Positions 13,177 to 25,139 of a DNA stretch of 64,000 nucleotides are shown here, piece after piece. This DNA is from Asterias amurensis (lineage: Eukaryota; Echinodermata; Asteroidea; Forcipulatida; Asteriidae). The stretch lies in the NCBI RefSeq assembly GCF_032118995.1, contig NC_092649.1, positions 16,619,332 through 16,683,331 of the forward strand, in the 5' to 3' direction. Each line of letters opens with the position of its first letter. The first letter of the stretch is position 1. Made by a program: the position numbers and the translations under genes. The notes under the pieces were generated by a model that did no database searches, had not been told where the DNA came from, and saw only the letters and a list, made by a program, of their open reading frames with translations.

Positions 13177-16100
13177 GGTTAGTAGAGGGTAAGAGGGTTA
13201 GAGGGTTAAAGGGTTAGAGAGTTAGAGGGTTAGAGGGTTAGAGGTTTAGGGGTTAGGTGGTTAAGGGGTTATGGGATTATGGGATAAGAGGGTTAGAAGG
13301 TTAGAGGGTTAGAGGGTTAGAGGGCAGGGTTAGAGGGCTAGAGGGTTAGGGTTAGGGTTATAGGGTTAGGGGGTAAGAGCGTTAGGGTGTTGGGGGGTAA
13401 AAAGTTAGAGGGTTAGAGAGTTAGAGGGTTATAGGGTAAGAGCGTTAGAGGGTTAGAGGGTTATATGGTTAGATGGTGAGGGGGTTAGAGGGTTAGAGGG
13501 TTAGAGGGTTAGAGAGTTAGAGAGTTAGCGGGTTAAAGGGTTAAAGGGTAGGAGGGTTAGAAGGTTAGAGGGTTAGAGGTTTAGAGGTTTAGAGGTTTGG
13601 GGGTTAGAGGGTTTGGGGTTATAATTAGCGGGTTAGGGGGTTAAGGGGTTAGGGGATTAAGGGGTTAGAGGGTTAGAGGGTTAGAGGGCAGGGTAAGAGG
13701 ATTAGAGGGTAAGGGTTATAGGGTTATATGGCTAGGGGGTAGGGGGTTAGATCATTAGGGAGTTAGAGGGTTAGAGGGCAGGGTTAGAGGGCAGGGTTAG
13801 AGGGTTAGAGTGTTAGAGGGTTATTGGGTTAGAGGTTTAGAGGTTAGGTGGTTAAGGGGTTATGGGATTATGGGATTAGAGGGTTAGAGGGTTAGAAGGT
13901 TAGAGGGTTAGAGGGTTAGAGGTTTAGGGGTTAGGTGGTTATGGGGTTATGGGATTATGGGGTTAGAGGGTTAGAAGGTTAGAGGGTTAGAGGGTTAGAG
14001 GGTTAGAGGGTTAGAGGGTTAGAGGGCTAGAGGGTTAGAGGGCTAGAGGGTTAGGGTTAGAGGGTTAGGGGGTAAGAGCGTTAGGGTGTTGGGGGGTAAA
14101 AGGTTAGAGGGTTAGAGAGTTAGAGAGTTAGAGAGTTAGAGGGTTATAGGGTAAGAGCGATAGAGGGTTAGAGGGTTAGAGGGTTAGAGAGTTAGAGGGT
14201 TAAAGGGTTAAAGGGTAGGAGGGTTAGAAGGTTAGAGGGTTAGAGGTTTAGAGGTTTGGGGGTTAAGGGTTTGGGGTTATAATTAGCGGGTTGGGGGTTA
14301 AGGGGTTAGGGGATTAGGGGGTTAGAGGGTTAGAGGGTTAAAGGGTTAGAGGGCAGGGTAAGAGGATTAGAGGGTAAGGGTTATAGGGTTATATGGCTAG
14401 GGGGTAGGGGGTTAGATCATTAGGGAGTTAGAGGGTTAGAGGGCAGGGTTAAAGGGCAGGGTTAGAGGGTTAGAGTGTTAGAGGGTTATTGGGTTAGGGG
14501 GTTAGGGGGTTAGGGGGTTAGGGGTTAGGGGTTAGGGTTATTGGGTTAGGGGGTTTGGGGGTTAAGGGGTTAGAGGTTAGAGGGTTAGAGAGTTAGAGGG
14601 TTAGGGGGTAGGAAGGTTAGAGGGTTGGAGGGTTAGAGGGTTTGAGAGTTAGAGGGTTATAGGTTTAGGGGTTAGGTGGTTAAGGGGTTATGGGATTATG
14701 GGATTAGAGGGTTAGAGGGTTAGAAGGTTAGAGGGTTAGAGGGTTAGAGGGCAGGGTTAGAGGGTTAGGGTTAGGGTTATAGGGTTAGGGGGTAAGAGCG
14801 TTAGGGTGTTGGGGGGTAAAAAGGTTAGAGGGTTAGAGGGTTAGAGGGTTAGAGAGTTAGAGGGTTATTGGGTAAGAGCGTTAGAGGGTTAGAGGGTTAT
14901 ATGGTTAGATGGTTAGATGGTTAGATGGTGAGAGGGTTAGAGGGTTAGAGGGTTAGAGAGTTAGAGGGTTAAAGGGTTAAAGGGTAGGAGGGTTAGAAGG
15001 TTAGAAGGTTAGAGGTTTAGAGGTTTGGGGGTTAGAGGGTTTGGGGTTATAATTAGCGGGTTAGGGGGTTAAGGGGTTAGGGGATAAGGGGGTTAGAGGG
15101 TTAAGGGTTAGAGGGCAGGGTAAGAGGATTAGAGGGTAAGGGTTATAGAGTTATATGGCTAGGGGGTAGGGGGTTAGATCATTAGGGAGTTAGAGGGTTA
15201 GAGGGCAGGGTTAGAGGGCAGGGTTAGAGGGTTAGAGTGTTAGAGGGTTATTGGGTTATTGGGTTATTGGGTTATTGGGTTATTGGGTTAGGGGGTTAAG
15301 GGGTTAGGGGTAAGAGGGTTGGAGAGTTAGAGGGTTAGGGGGTAGGAAGGTTAGACGTTGGAGGGTTAGAGGGTTAGAGAGTTAGAGGGTTATAGGGTAG
15401 AAGGGTTAGAAGGTTAGAGGGCTAGATGTTTAGAAGTTTGGGAGTTAGGGGGTTAGGGGGTTAGAGGGTTAGAGGGTTGGGGGTTAGGTGGTTAGAGGGT
15501 TAGAGGGTTAGAGGGTTAGAGGGTTAGAGGGTTAGAGGGTTAGATGGCAGGGTTAGAGGGTTAGAGGGTTATTGGGTAAGGGGGTTAGGGGTTCGAGGGT
15601 TAGGGTTATTGGGTTAAGGGGTTAGGGGGTTAGGGGGGTTAGAGGGTTAGAGGTTTAGAGGTTTGGGGGTTAGAGGGTTTGGGGTTATAATTAGCGGGTT
15701 AGGGGGTTAAGGGGTTAGGGGATAAGGGGGTTAGAGGGTTAAAGGGTTAGAGGGCAGGGTAAGAGGATTAGAGGGTAAGGGTTATAGAGTTATATGGCTA
15801 GGGGGTAGGGGGTTAGATCATTAGGGAGTTAGAGGGTTAGAGGGCAGGGTTAGAGGGCAGGGTTAGAGGGTTAGAGTGTTAGAGGGTTATTGGGTTATTG
15901 GGTTATTGGATTATTGGGTTAGGGGGTTAGGGGTTAGGAGTTAGGGGGTTAGGGTTATTGGGTTAGGGGGTTAGGGGTTAAGGGGTTAGGGGTAAGAGGG
16001 TTGGAGAGTTAGAGGGTTAGGGGGTAGGAAGGTTAGACGTTGGAGGGTTAGAGGGTTAGAGAGTTAGAGGGTTATAGGGTAGGAGGGTTAGAAGGTTAGA

Positions 16101-19100
16101 GGGCTAGATGTTTAGAAGTTTGGGAGTTAGGGGGTTAGGGGGTTAGGGGGTTAGAGGGTTAGAGGGTTGGGGGTTAGGTGGTTAGAGGGTTAGAGGGTTA
16201 GAGGGTTAGAGGGCAGGGTTAGAGGGTTAGATGGTTATTGGGTAAGGGGGTTAGGGGTTCGAGGGTTAGGTTATTGGGTTAAGGGGTTAGGGGGTTAGGG
16301 GTTAGAGGTTAGAGGGTTAGAGGGTTAGAGGGTTAGGAGGGTTAGGGGTTAGGGGGTTAGAGGGTTAAAGGGTTAGGGGGTTAGAGGGTTAGAGGGTTAT
16401 AGGGTAGGAGGGTTAGAAGGTTAGAGGGTTATAGGGTAGGAGGGTTAGAAGGTTAGAGGGTTAGATGTTTAGAAGTTTGGGGGTTAGGGGGTTAGGGGGT
16501 TATAATTAGGTGGTTAGGGGGTTGAGGGTTAGGGGGTTAGAGGGTTAGAGGGTTAGAGGGTTAGAGGGTTAGAGGGTTAGGGGGTTAGAGGGTTATTGGG
16601 TTAAGGGGTTAGGGGTTAGAGGGTTAGGGTAATTGGGTTAAGGGGTTAGGGGGTTAAGGGTTAGGAGTTAGAGGGTTAGAGAGTAAGAGGGTTAGAGGGC
16701 TAGAGGGTTAGAGGGTTAGAGGGTTAGAGGGGTTAGGGGGGTTAGAGGGTTAGAGGGTTAGGGGGTTAGAGGGTTAGGGGTTAGATGTTTAGAAGTTTAG
16801 AAGTTTGGGGGTTAGGGGGTTATAATTAGGTGGTAAGGAGGTTGAGGGGTTAGGGGATTAGGGGTTAGAGGGTTAGAGGGTTAGGGGGTTAAAGGGTTAT
16901 TGGGTTAGGGGGTTAGGGGTTAGAGGGTTAGGGTTATTGGGTTAAGGGGTTAGGGGGTTAAGGGGTAAGGGGTTAGAGGGTTAGAGAGTTAGAGGGTTAG
17001 AGAGTTAGAGGGTTAGAGGGTTAGAGGGTTAGAGGGTTAGAGGGTTAGGGGGTTGAAGGGTTATTGGGTTAGGGGTTAGAGGGTTAGGGTTATTGGGTTA
17101 AGGGGTTAGGGGGTTAAGGGGTTAGGGGTTAGAGGGTTAGAGAGTTAGAGGGTTAGAAAGTTAGAGGGTTAGAGGGTTAGAGGGTTAGAGGGTTAGAGGG
17201 TTAGAGGGTTAGAGGGTTAGAGGGTTAGAGGGTTAGAGGGTTAGGGGGGGTGAGAGGGTTAGAGGGTTACAGAGTTAGAGGGTTATAGGGTAGGAGGGTT
17301 AGAAGGTTAGAGGGTTAGATGTTTAGAAGTTTGGGGATTAGGGGGTTAGGGGGTTATATTTAGGTGGTTAGGGGGTTGAGGGGTTAGGGGATTAGGGGGT
17401 TAGAGGGTTAGAGGGTTAGAGGGTTAGAGGGTTAGAGGGTTAGATGGGTTAGGGGGTTAGAGGATTATTGGGTTAGGGGGTTAGGGGTTAGAGGGTTAGG
17501 GTAATTGGGTTAAGGGGTTAGGGGTTAGGAGTTAGAGGGTTAGAGAGTAAGAGGGTTAGAGGGTTAGAGGGTTAGAGGGTTAGAGGGTTAGGGGGGGTTA
17601 GAGGGTTAGAGGGTTAGGGGGTTAGAGGGTTATTGGGTAGGAGGGTTAGAAGGTTAGAGGGTTAGATGTTTAGAAGTTTAGAAGTTTGGGGGTTAGGGGG
17701 TTATAATTAGGTGGTTAGGGGGTTGAGGGGTTAGGGGATTAGGGGGTTAGAGGGTTAGAGGGTTAGGGGGTTAAAGGGTTATTGGGTTAGGGGGTTAGGG
17801 GTTAGAAGGTTAGGGTTATTGGGTTAAGGGGTTAGGGGGTTAAGGGGTTAGGGGTTAGAGGGTTAGAGAGTTAGAGGGTTAGAGAGTTAGAGGGTTAGAG
17901 GGTTAGGGGGGGTTAGAGGGTTAGAGAGTTCGAGGGTTATAGGGTTGGGGGTTAGGGGGGTTAGAGGGTTAAAGGGTTAGGGGGTTAGAGGGTTAGAGGG
18001 TTATAGGGTAGGAGGGTTAGAAGGTTAGAGGGTTAGATGTTTAGAAGTTTGGGGGTTAGGGGGTTAGGGGGTTATAATTAGGTGGTTAGGGGGTTGAGGG
18101 GTTAGGGGATTAGGGGGTTAGAGGGTTAAAGGGTTAGAGGGTTATTGGGTTATTGGGTAAGATGGTTAAGGGGTTAAGGGGTTAGGGGTTAGAGGGTTAG
18201 AGGGTTAGAGAGTTAGACGGTTAGAGGGTTAGAGGGTAAGAGGGTTAGAGAGTTAGAGGGTTAGAGGGTTAGAGGGTTAGGGGTTAGAGGGTTAGAGGGT
18301 TAGGGGTTAGGGGTTAGAGGGTTAGAGGGTTAGAGGGTTAGAGGGTTTGAGGGTCAGGGGGTTAGAGGGTTAGAGGGTTAGAGGGTTAAGGGGTTAGGTG
18401 GTTAGAGGGTTAGAGGGTTAGAGATTTAGAGGGTTAGAGGGTTAGAGGGTTAGGGGGTTAGAGGGTTATTGGGTTAGGGGGTTAGAAAGTTAGAGGGTTA
18501 GAGGGTTAGAGGGTTAGAGGGTTAGAGGGTTAGAGGGTTAGAGGGGTTTAGGGGGTTAGAGGGTTAGAGGGTAGGGGGTTAGAGAGTTATTGGGTTAGGG
18601 GGCTAGGGGTTAGAGGGTTAGGGTTATTGGGTTATAGGGTAGGAGGGTTAGAAGGTTAGAGGGTTAGATTTTTAGAAGTTTGGGGGTTAGGGGGTTATAA
18701 TTTAGGTGGTTAGAGGGTTGAGGGGTTAGGAGTTTAGGGGGTTAGAAGGTTATAGGGTTATAGGGTAGGAGGGTTAGAAGGTTAGAGGGTTAGATTTTTA
18801 GAAGTTTGGGGGTTAGGGGGTTATAATTTAGGGGGCTAGGGGTTAGAGGGTTAGGGTTATTGGGTTATGGGTAGGAGGGTTAGAAGGTTAGAGGGTTAGA
18901 TTTTTAGAAGTTTGGGGGTTAGGGGGTTATAATTTAGGTGGTTAGAGGGTTGAGGGGTTAGGAGTTTAGGGGGTTAGAGGGTTAGAGGGTAGGGGGTTAG
19001 AGGGTTATTGGGTTAGGGGGCTAGGGGTTAGAGGGTTAGGGTTATTGGGTTATAGGGTAGGAGGGTTAGAAGGTTAGAGGGTTAGATTTTTAGAAGTTTG

Positions 19101-19269
19101 GGGGTTAGGGGGTTATAATTTAGGTGGTTAGAGGGTTGAGGGGTTAGGAGTTTAGGGGGTTAGGGGGTTAGAGGGTTAGAGGGTTAGAGGGTTAGAGGGT
19201 TAGAGGGTTATTGGGTTAGGGGGTTAGGGGTTAGAGGGTTAGGGTTATTGGGTTAAGGGGTTAGGGGGT
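13177..19269. repeat. Telomere-like G-rich satellite, about 6.1 kb
   Basis: The plus strand is built almost wholly from TTAG-rich short units: mainly TTAGAGGG, with TTAGGGGG, TTAAGGGG, TTATTGGG and some true TTAGGG. Cytosine is nearly absent for 6 kb. A higher-order pattern is visible: the phrase 'ttatatggctagggggtag' recurs near 13724, 14389, 15151 and 15791 (spacing about 640-760). In the right half a different phrase, 'gatgtttagaagtttgggg', recurs. It looks like an expanded, degenerate interstitial telomeric array rather than a chromosome end, because unique sequence follows on both sides. Long GGG runs give it strong G-quadruplex potential. Confidence 0.9.
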
Positions 19270-22260
19270 ATACTGTAACGGTTACCAGCTCCGTTTTAAA
19301 ACTTACATAATAACATACTTATTTATTGTAACGGTTTCCAGCCCCGTTTAATACTTAAATACTGTATACTGTAACGGTTTCCAGCTCCGTTTTAAAACTT
19401 ACATAATTACATACTTATTTATTGTAACGGTTTCCAGCCCCGTTTAATACTTAAATAATAACATACTTATTTATTGTAACGGTTTCCAGCCCCGTTTAAT
19501 ACTTAAATACTTACAAACTTACATACTGTAACGGTTTCCAGCCCCGTTTTAAAACTTACATAATTACATACTTATTTATTGTAACGGTTTCCAGCCCCGT
19601 TTACAAACTTACATGAATACATACTTATTTCTTGTAACGGTTTCCAGCCCCGTTTAATAATTAAATACTTACAAACTTACATACTGTAACGGTTTCCAGC
19701 CCCGTTTTAAAAGTTACATAACTACATACTTATTTATTGTAACGGTGTCCAGCCCCGTTTTGAAACTTACATAATTACATACTTATTTATTGTAACGGTT
19801 TCCAGCCCCGTTACATACTTAAATACTTACATACTGTAACGGTTTCCAGCCCCGTTTTAAAACTTACATAACTACATACTTATTTATTGTAACGGTTTCC
19901 AGCCCCGTTTGAAAACTTACATAACTACATACTTATTTATTGTAACGGTTTCCAGCCCCGTTCAATACTTAAATACTTACAAACTTACATACTGTAAACG
20001 GTTTCCAGCCCCGTTTGAAAACTTACATAATTACATACTTATTTATTGTAACGGTTTCCAGCCCCGTTCAATACTTAACTACTTACAAACTTAGATACTG
20101 TAACGGGTTCCAGCCCCGTTTGAAAACTTACATAATTACATACTTATTTATTGTAACGGTTTCCAGCCCCGTTCAATACTTAACTACTTACAAACTTACA
20201 TACTGTAACGGTTTCCAGCCCCGTTTGAAAACTTACATAATTACATACTTATTTATTGTAACGGTTTCCAGCCCCGTTTTGAAACTTACATAATTACATA
20301 CTTATTTATTGTAACGGTTTCCAGCCCCGTTTAATACTTAAATACTTACAAACTTACATACTGTAACGGTTTCCAGCCCCGTTTGAAAGTTTACATAATT
20401 ACATACTTATTTATTGTAACGGTTTCCAGCACCGTTTTAAAACTTACATAATTACATACTTATTTATTGTAACGGTTTCCAGCCCCGTTTAATAATTAAA
20501 TACTTACAAACTTACATACTGTAACGGTTTCCAGCCCCGTTTTAAACTTACATAATTACATACTTATTTATTGTAACGGTTTCCAGCCCCGTTTAATACT
20601 TAAATACTAGCAAACTTACTTACTGTAACGGTTTCCAGCCCCGTTTGAAAACTTACATAATTACACACTTATTTATTGTAACGGTTTCCAGCCCCGTCTA
20701 ATACTTAAATACAAACAAACTTACATACTGTAACGGTTTCCAGCCCCGTTTGAAAACGTACATAACTACACACTTATTTATTGTAACGGTTTCCAGCACC
20801 GTTTTAAAACTTACATAATTACATACTTATTTATTGTAACGGTTTCCAGCCCCGTTTAATACTTAAATACTAGCAAACTTACTTACTGTAACGGTTTCCA
20901 GCCCCGTTTGAAAACTTACATAATTACACACTTATTTATTGTAACGGTTTCCAGCCCCGTCTAATACTTAAATACAAACAAACTTACATACTGTAACGGG
21001 TTCCAGCCCCGTTTGAAAACTTACATAATTACATACTTATTTATTGTAACGGTTTCCAGCCCCGTTTAATACTTAAATACTTACAAACTTACATACTGTA
21101 ACGGTTTCCAGCCCCGTTTGAAAGTTTACATAATTACATACTTATTTATTGTAACGGTTTCCAGCACCGTTTTAAAACTTACATAATTACATACTTATTT
21201 ATTGTAACGGTTTCCAGCCCCGTTTAATAATTAAATACTTACAAACTTACATACTGTAACGGTTTCCAGCCCCGTTTTAAACTTACATAATTACATACTT
21301 ATTTATTGTAACGGTTTCCAGCCCCGTCTAATACTTAAATACTAAAAAACTTACATACTGTAACGGTTTCCAGCCCCGTTTGAAAACTTACATAACTACA
21401 TACTTATTTATTGTAACGGTTTCCAGCCCCGTTTAATACTTAAATACTTAAAAACTTACATACTGTAACGGTTTCCAGCCCCGTTTGAAAACTTACATAA
21501 TTACATACTTATTTATTGTAACGGTTTCCAGCCCCGTCTAATACTTAAATACTAACAAACTTACATACTGTAACGGTTTCCAGCCCCGTTTGAAAACTTA
21601 CATAACTACATACTTATTTATTGTAACGGTTTCCAGCCCCGTTTAATACTTAAATACTTACAAACTTACATACTGTAACGGTTACCAGCCCCGTTTGAAA
21701 ACTTACATAATTACATACTTATTTATTGTAACGGTTTCCAGCCCCGTCTAATACTTAAATACTAACAAACTTACATACTGTAACGGTTTCCAGCACCGTT
21801 TTAAAACTTACATAATTACAAACTTATTTATTGTAACGGTTTCCAGCCCCGTTTAATACTTAAATACTTACAAACTTACATACTGTAACGGTTTCCAGCC
21901 CCGTTTTAAAACTTACATAATAACATACTTATTTATTGTAACGGTTTCCAGCCCCGTTTTAAAACTTACATAATTACATACTTATTTCTTGTAACGGTTT
22001 CCAGCCCCGTTTAATACTTAAATACTTACAAACTTACATACTGTAACGGTTTCCAGCCCCGTTTAATACTTAAATACTTACTAACTTACATACTGTAACG
22101 GTTTCCAGCCCCGTTTTAAAACTTACATAATTACATACTTATTTATTGTAACGGTTTCCAGCCCCGTTTAATACTTAAATACTAGCAAACTTACATACTG
22201 TAATGGTTTCAGCTCCGTTTTAAAACTTACATAATAACATAGTTGTTTATTGTAACGGTA
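19270..22260. repeat. About 52-bp satellite with conserved AACGG...CCGTT core
   Basis: Roughly 55 copies of the core 'aacggtttccagccccgtt' occur at intervals of about 43-55 bases. Two linker types recur, often in alternation: one ends 'cttatttattgt' and the other 'aaacttacatactgt', giving dimers and trimers. The core can fold as a 5-bp stem (AACGG/CCGTT) with a 9-base loop. The core is much better conserved than the linkers. It abuts the telomere-like array directly at about 19270. Confidence 0.9.
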
Positions 22261-22279
22261 CTTAAATACTTACAAACTT

Positions 22280-23940
22280 ACATAATTACATAGTACGCTA
22301 AAGTGGTCCCACGGCGGCACAAGCTTGCATACTGGAGGACGGGTAATGAACATCCCCTTGATCTGATGGCCCCATTTTCCGAGACGAAAGAACCGTTCGG
22401 GAACCCGGGTGGATTGCAGCGACGGCTGACCGGTAATTCCTTACCGTTCCCATGGTGAGGCCGCTGTCCAGAAGAAAAACCAGGAAATCTACCAGCTCCC
22501 CTAGAGACGTATTGGGAGGACCTTACGGTAAGATCACCGAGCGGTGGAACAGGAGCTTGACAAGTCGTGAAAACCACTATTGGCGAATGAGGAAGACCCT
22601 GAAGTCCTCCTGCTCGATCTTGGTCAGTACCCAAGAGACAAGTGAGATGGGTGGGAATGCATAGGCCAGTAGGCCATCCCATTGCACTAACTTCCATGCA
22701 GTGGGGTCTGGGCCACTTGCGCAGTAGTTGGTTGTTCGCATGTGAGGGGTACAGGGTCGCCTGCGGCCGGTCGATCAGGTAAAAGAACGATCGGGCCACT
22801 TGTGGGAGCAGCGACCACTCTGTAGGGGCAATCCAGCCCCTTGATAGAGCGTTGGCTGTGACGTTCTCCAAGCATGGAATGTGGACTGCTGACAGTGCTG
22901 TCCCCCGCTGTATACACCAGTTCTGACCAGAGACTGACCATAGACTGACCATAGACTGACCATAGACTGACCATAGACTGACCATAGACCGACCATAGAC
23001 CGACCATAGACTGACCATAAATACCATAGACTGACCATAGACTGATCTTGGTCAGTACCTGACAGACCAGCGAGATGGGTGGGAATGCATAGGCCAGTAG
23101 GCCAACCCATTGCACTGATAGAGCATCGATTTTCCATGCGTTGGTGTCTGGACCCCTTGCGTAGTAGTTGGTTGTTTGCATGTGAGGGGCACAGGTCCAT
23201 GTGACGGGCACAGGTCCACGTGCGGCCTGTCGATCAGGTGAAAGAACAATCAGGCCACTTGTGGGAGCAGCGACCACTCTGTAGGGGCAATCCAGCCCCT
23301 TGAGGTGACATTCTCCAAGCCTTGGATGTGGACTGCTTACAGTGCTGTCGGCCGCTGTATACATTAGTGGATGAGGTCCCAAGCCAGTGCACACAGGCTC
23401 CCCGACCAGGTGTCCCACTGGTGATTGATGTAAGCCACAATTGTGGCATTGTCACACCTCACCAGGACCGCATGTCCCCTGCCGTCCGACTGGAAATGTC
23501 GCAGTGCGTTGGCGAATGCTAACATCTCCAGGACGTTGAAGTGGGATGATTGGTGCTCAGAACCCCACACACCCGTGGTCTGCCACGGCTGGAGGGTTGC
23601 CGCCCATCCAAGGTGCGAAGCGTTACTTGTGACTGTCAGCGACGGACAGGGCTGGCGGAAAACATGGCCCTGCGAAATGTTCGCTTCGACTAGCCACCAT
23701 CAAAGGTGGGGCACTAGCCAGGGCGTGGTTGGCATTAGGTGGTGGATCGGGTGCCGGATGGGCAAGATGAAGTTGAATTGGTCTCATTCTCAGCCTGCAA
23801 AAATCCACCAAAGCCACCATACTGGCCAAGAAGCGCAACAGACTGAGCCAGGCCAGAGGCGACGCCACCAACGCTGGGAGGAAGAGGGACACGCACTGCT
23901 GAAGGTTCAGCAGGCGTTCCTCTGATGGGCGGGCCAATCC
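22280..23940 (-). pseudogene. Broken DIRS-like retroelement (RT end plus RNase H)
   Basis: On the minus strand, 23925-23623 gives the end of a reverse transcriptase (SEERLLNLQQCVSLFLPALV then CRLRMRPIQLHL). Next, 23570-23364 gives an RNase H-like segment (HFNVLEMLAFANALRHFQSD, LVRCDNATIVAYINHQ). Further down, VHIPCLENVTANALSRG resembles the end of RNase H (normally ENVTADALSR). These motifs are typical of DIRS or related tyrosine-recombinase retroelements; the class is inferred from motif style. Frames are shifted and a segment of about 310 bp is duplicated (22621-22930 and 23048-23385), so the copy is dead. No recombinase was recognised in the flanks. Confidence 0.7.
22925..23046. repeat. 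11-bp minisatellite (gactgaccata)
   Basis: About ten tandem units of the 11-mer gactgaccata, with a few cgacc variants, sit exactly between the two copies of the duplicated RNase H segment. Because 11 is not a multiple of three, all frames are open on the minus strand and encode a serine/valine/tryptophan-rich 11-residue repeat. The long ORFs here are an effect of this repeat. Confidence 0.85.
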
Positions 23941-24250
23941 CTTGCGCAGGTCGAGGGACGCACCGAGAAAGGTGGCAACCTGCGAGGGGATAGGGTGGGT
24001 TTCTCTGTGTTTATAACAAGCCCGTCCTTGTTAACAAGAGCGCCAATTCATTTCCAGGACCCACCGTTTGGAGACTTGACCTCAGGACCCCAAGAACTTC
24101 TGGAGGCGGCCCCCACGGGTCCGTCGGGGAGAGAACGCCCGGAGATGGTTAAGTCACTTACCCTACGCTCCGGTACAAAAGGCCATCCCTGGGCACCGAG
24201 GTACTTGCGTCTGCATTACGACTGGATTTCACGGTTTCATGAAGTAGACA
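23941..24250. other. Flank of retroelement remnant, no gene called
   Basis: GC-richer sequence continuous with the DIRS-like remnant and probably part of it. A 95-codon plus-strand ORF (23995-24282) has no recognised motif. Confidence 0.4.
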
Positions 24251-24415
24251 GACTGAGAAGAAATGAGTCAAAGGCAAGATAAGGAAGAAGACAGCTGAGG
24301 GGGTAGAGGTTGCTTAAGGCCCCACTCTGGTATAGACCAGCCTCTCACACAAGATAGATCATGCTTATATTACTTATTAATACTCAAGTCTACTACATTA
24401 AGGTCTCAAACTTAA
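24251..24415 (+). repeat. Direct repeat, left copy (partner at 27893)
   Basis: Shares a run of about 95 bases at over 90% identity, then weaker similarity, with 27893-28065. The shared part includes 'gtagaggttgcttaaggccc'. The two copies lie in the same orientation about 3.64 kb apart and enclose the inverted-arm satellite unit. Confidence 0.8.
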
Positions 24416-25100
24416 CATGTACACATGCTTTAGTGCAGATTCTTGACCCAAATTTTTCATCTCGCTTGAATTTCAATCACACAAGAAGCACACAAAGAAA
24501 AAGGCATCGAGGACAGACAAGCCTTGCTCAAGGCAGTTGAATTATTGACTCTGAAAAAAGACCGCCGCTGTTAAAACCCACCCGTATACACTGTGCGTAA
24601 TGTGTGTAACCGAATCGCACGACACAACGCCCCCTGTACAAAAGTTGTATGCGAAGGCTGTAGGCTGACAGCCTTGTAGGGTCTGTGTTGAAGCTACTGA
24701 CTCATTACTATAATACACGTGAAGAAAGAATTCCCACTCATTACCATAATGTCAGTGAAGTTGGTCAGTGGCGGACGTGGTGTTTATCTAGAGAGAAATC
24801 GAAGAAATAACTCATTTGGTGTACAGCACCTACACCAACAACACTGGCATCAACTACCAACTTAAAAGGTTTACCAAAATCAGTAGCCAACAGTACTGGT
24901 TCTAAGCTCAAAAACCCTTAAAGGAACACAATGCCTTGGATCGGTTGAGTTGGTCTTTGAAAAAACCCGGTTACAAGTGCTCTTTACAGACCAACTCGCA
25001 GTGTTCTCCACAGACTTTTTTTTTAGGAGGGCGGCATGACGTAATCAAATTGCATAAACAATCCGCACGCTGTGATTGGCCGTTGATAGACTCCAACAAA

Positions 25101-25137
25101 ATACGCACGTTCACAAACTTATTGTGAACGTGCGTAT
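25101..25137. repeat. Perfect 16-bp hairpin
   Basis: ATACGCACGTTCACAA at 25101-25116 is followed by a 5-base spacer and its exact reverse complement at 25122-25137. It marks the left edge of the tandem array and is not repeated in the array units. Confidence 0.9.
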
Positions 25138-25139
25138 TG

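Noticed and set aside
19909..20293. ORFs of 61 and 92 codons within the 52-bp satellite
   Set aside because: They are simple translations of satellite DNA with repeated peptide units and no gene context.
19270..22260. CRISPR-like look: a short palindromic repeat with regular spacing
   Set aside because: The 'spacers' are themselves two recurring sequences, the spacing varies, no cas genes exist and the DNA is eukaryotic. It is a satellite.
22278..23027. 249- and 243-codon ORFs with WSVYGQSMVSL repeats
   Set aside because: They are produced by an 11-bp minisatellite that leaves all frames open within a broken retroelement. They are not a repeat protein gene.
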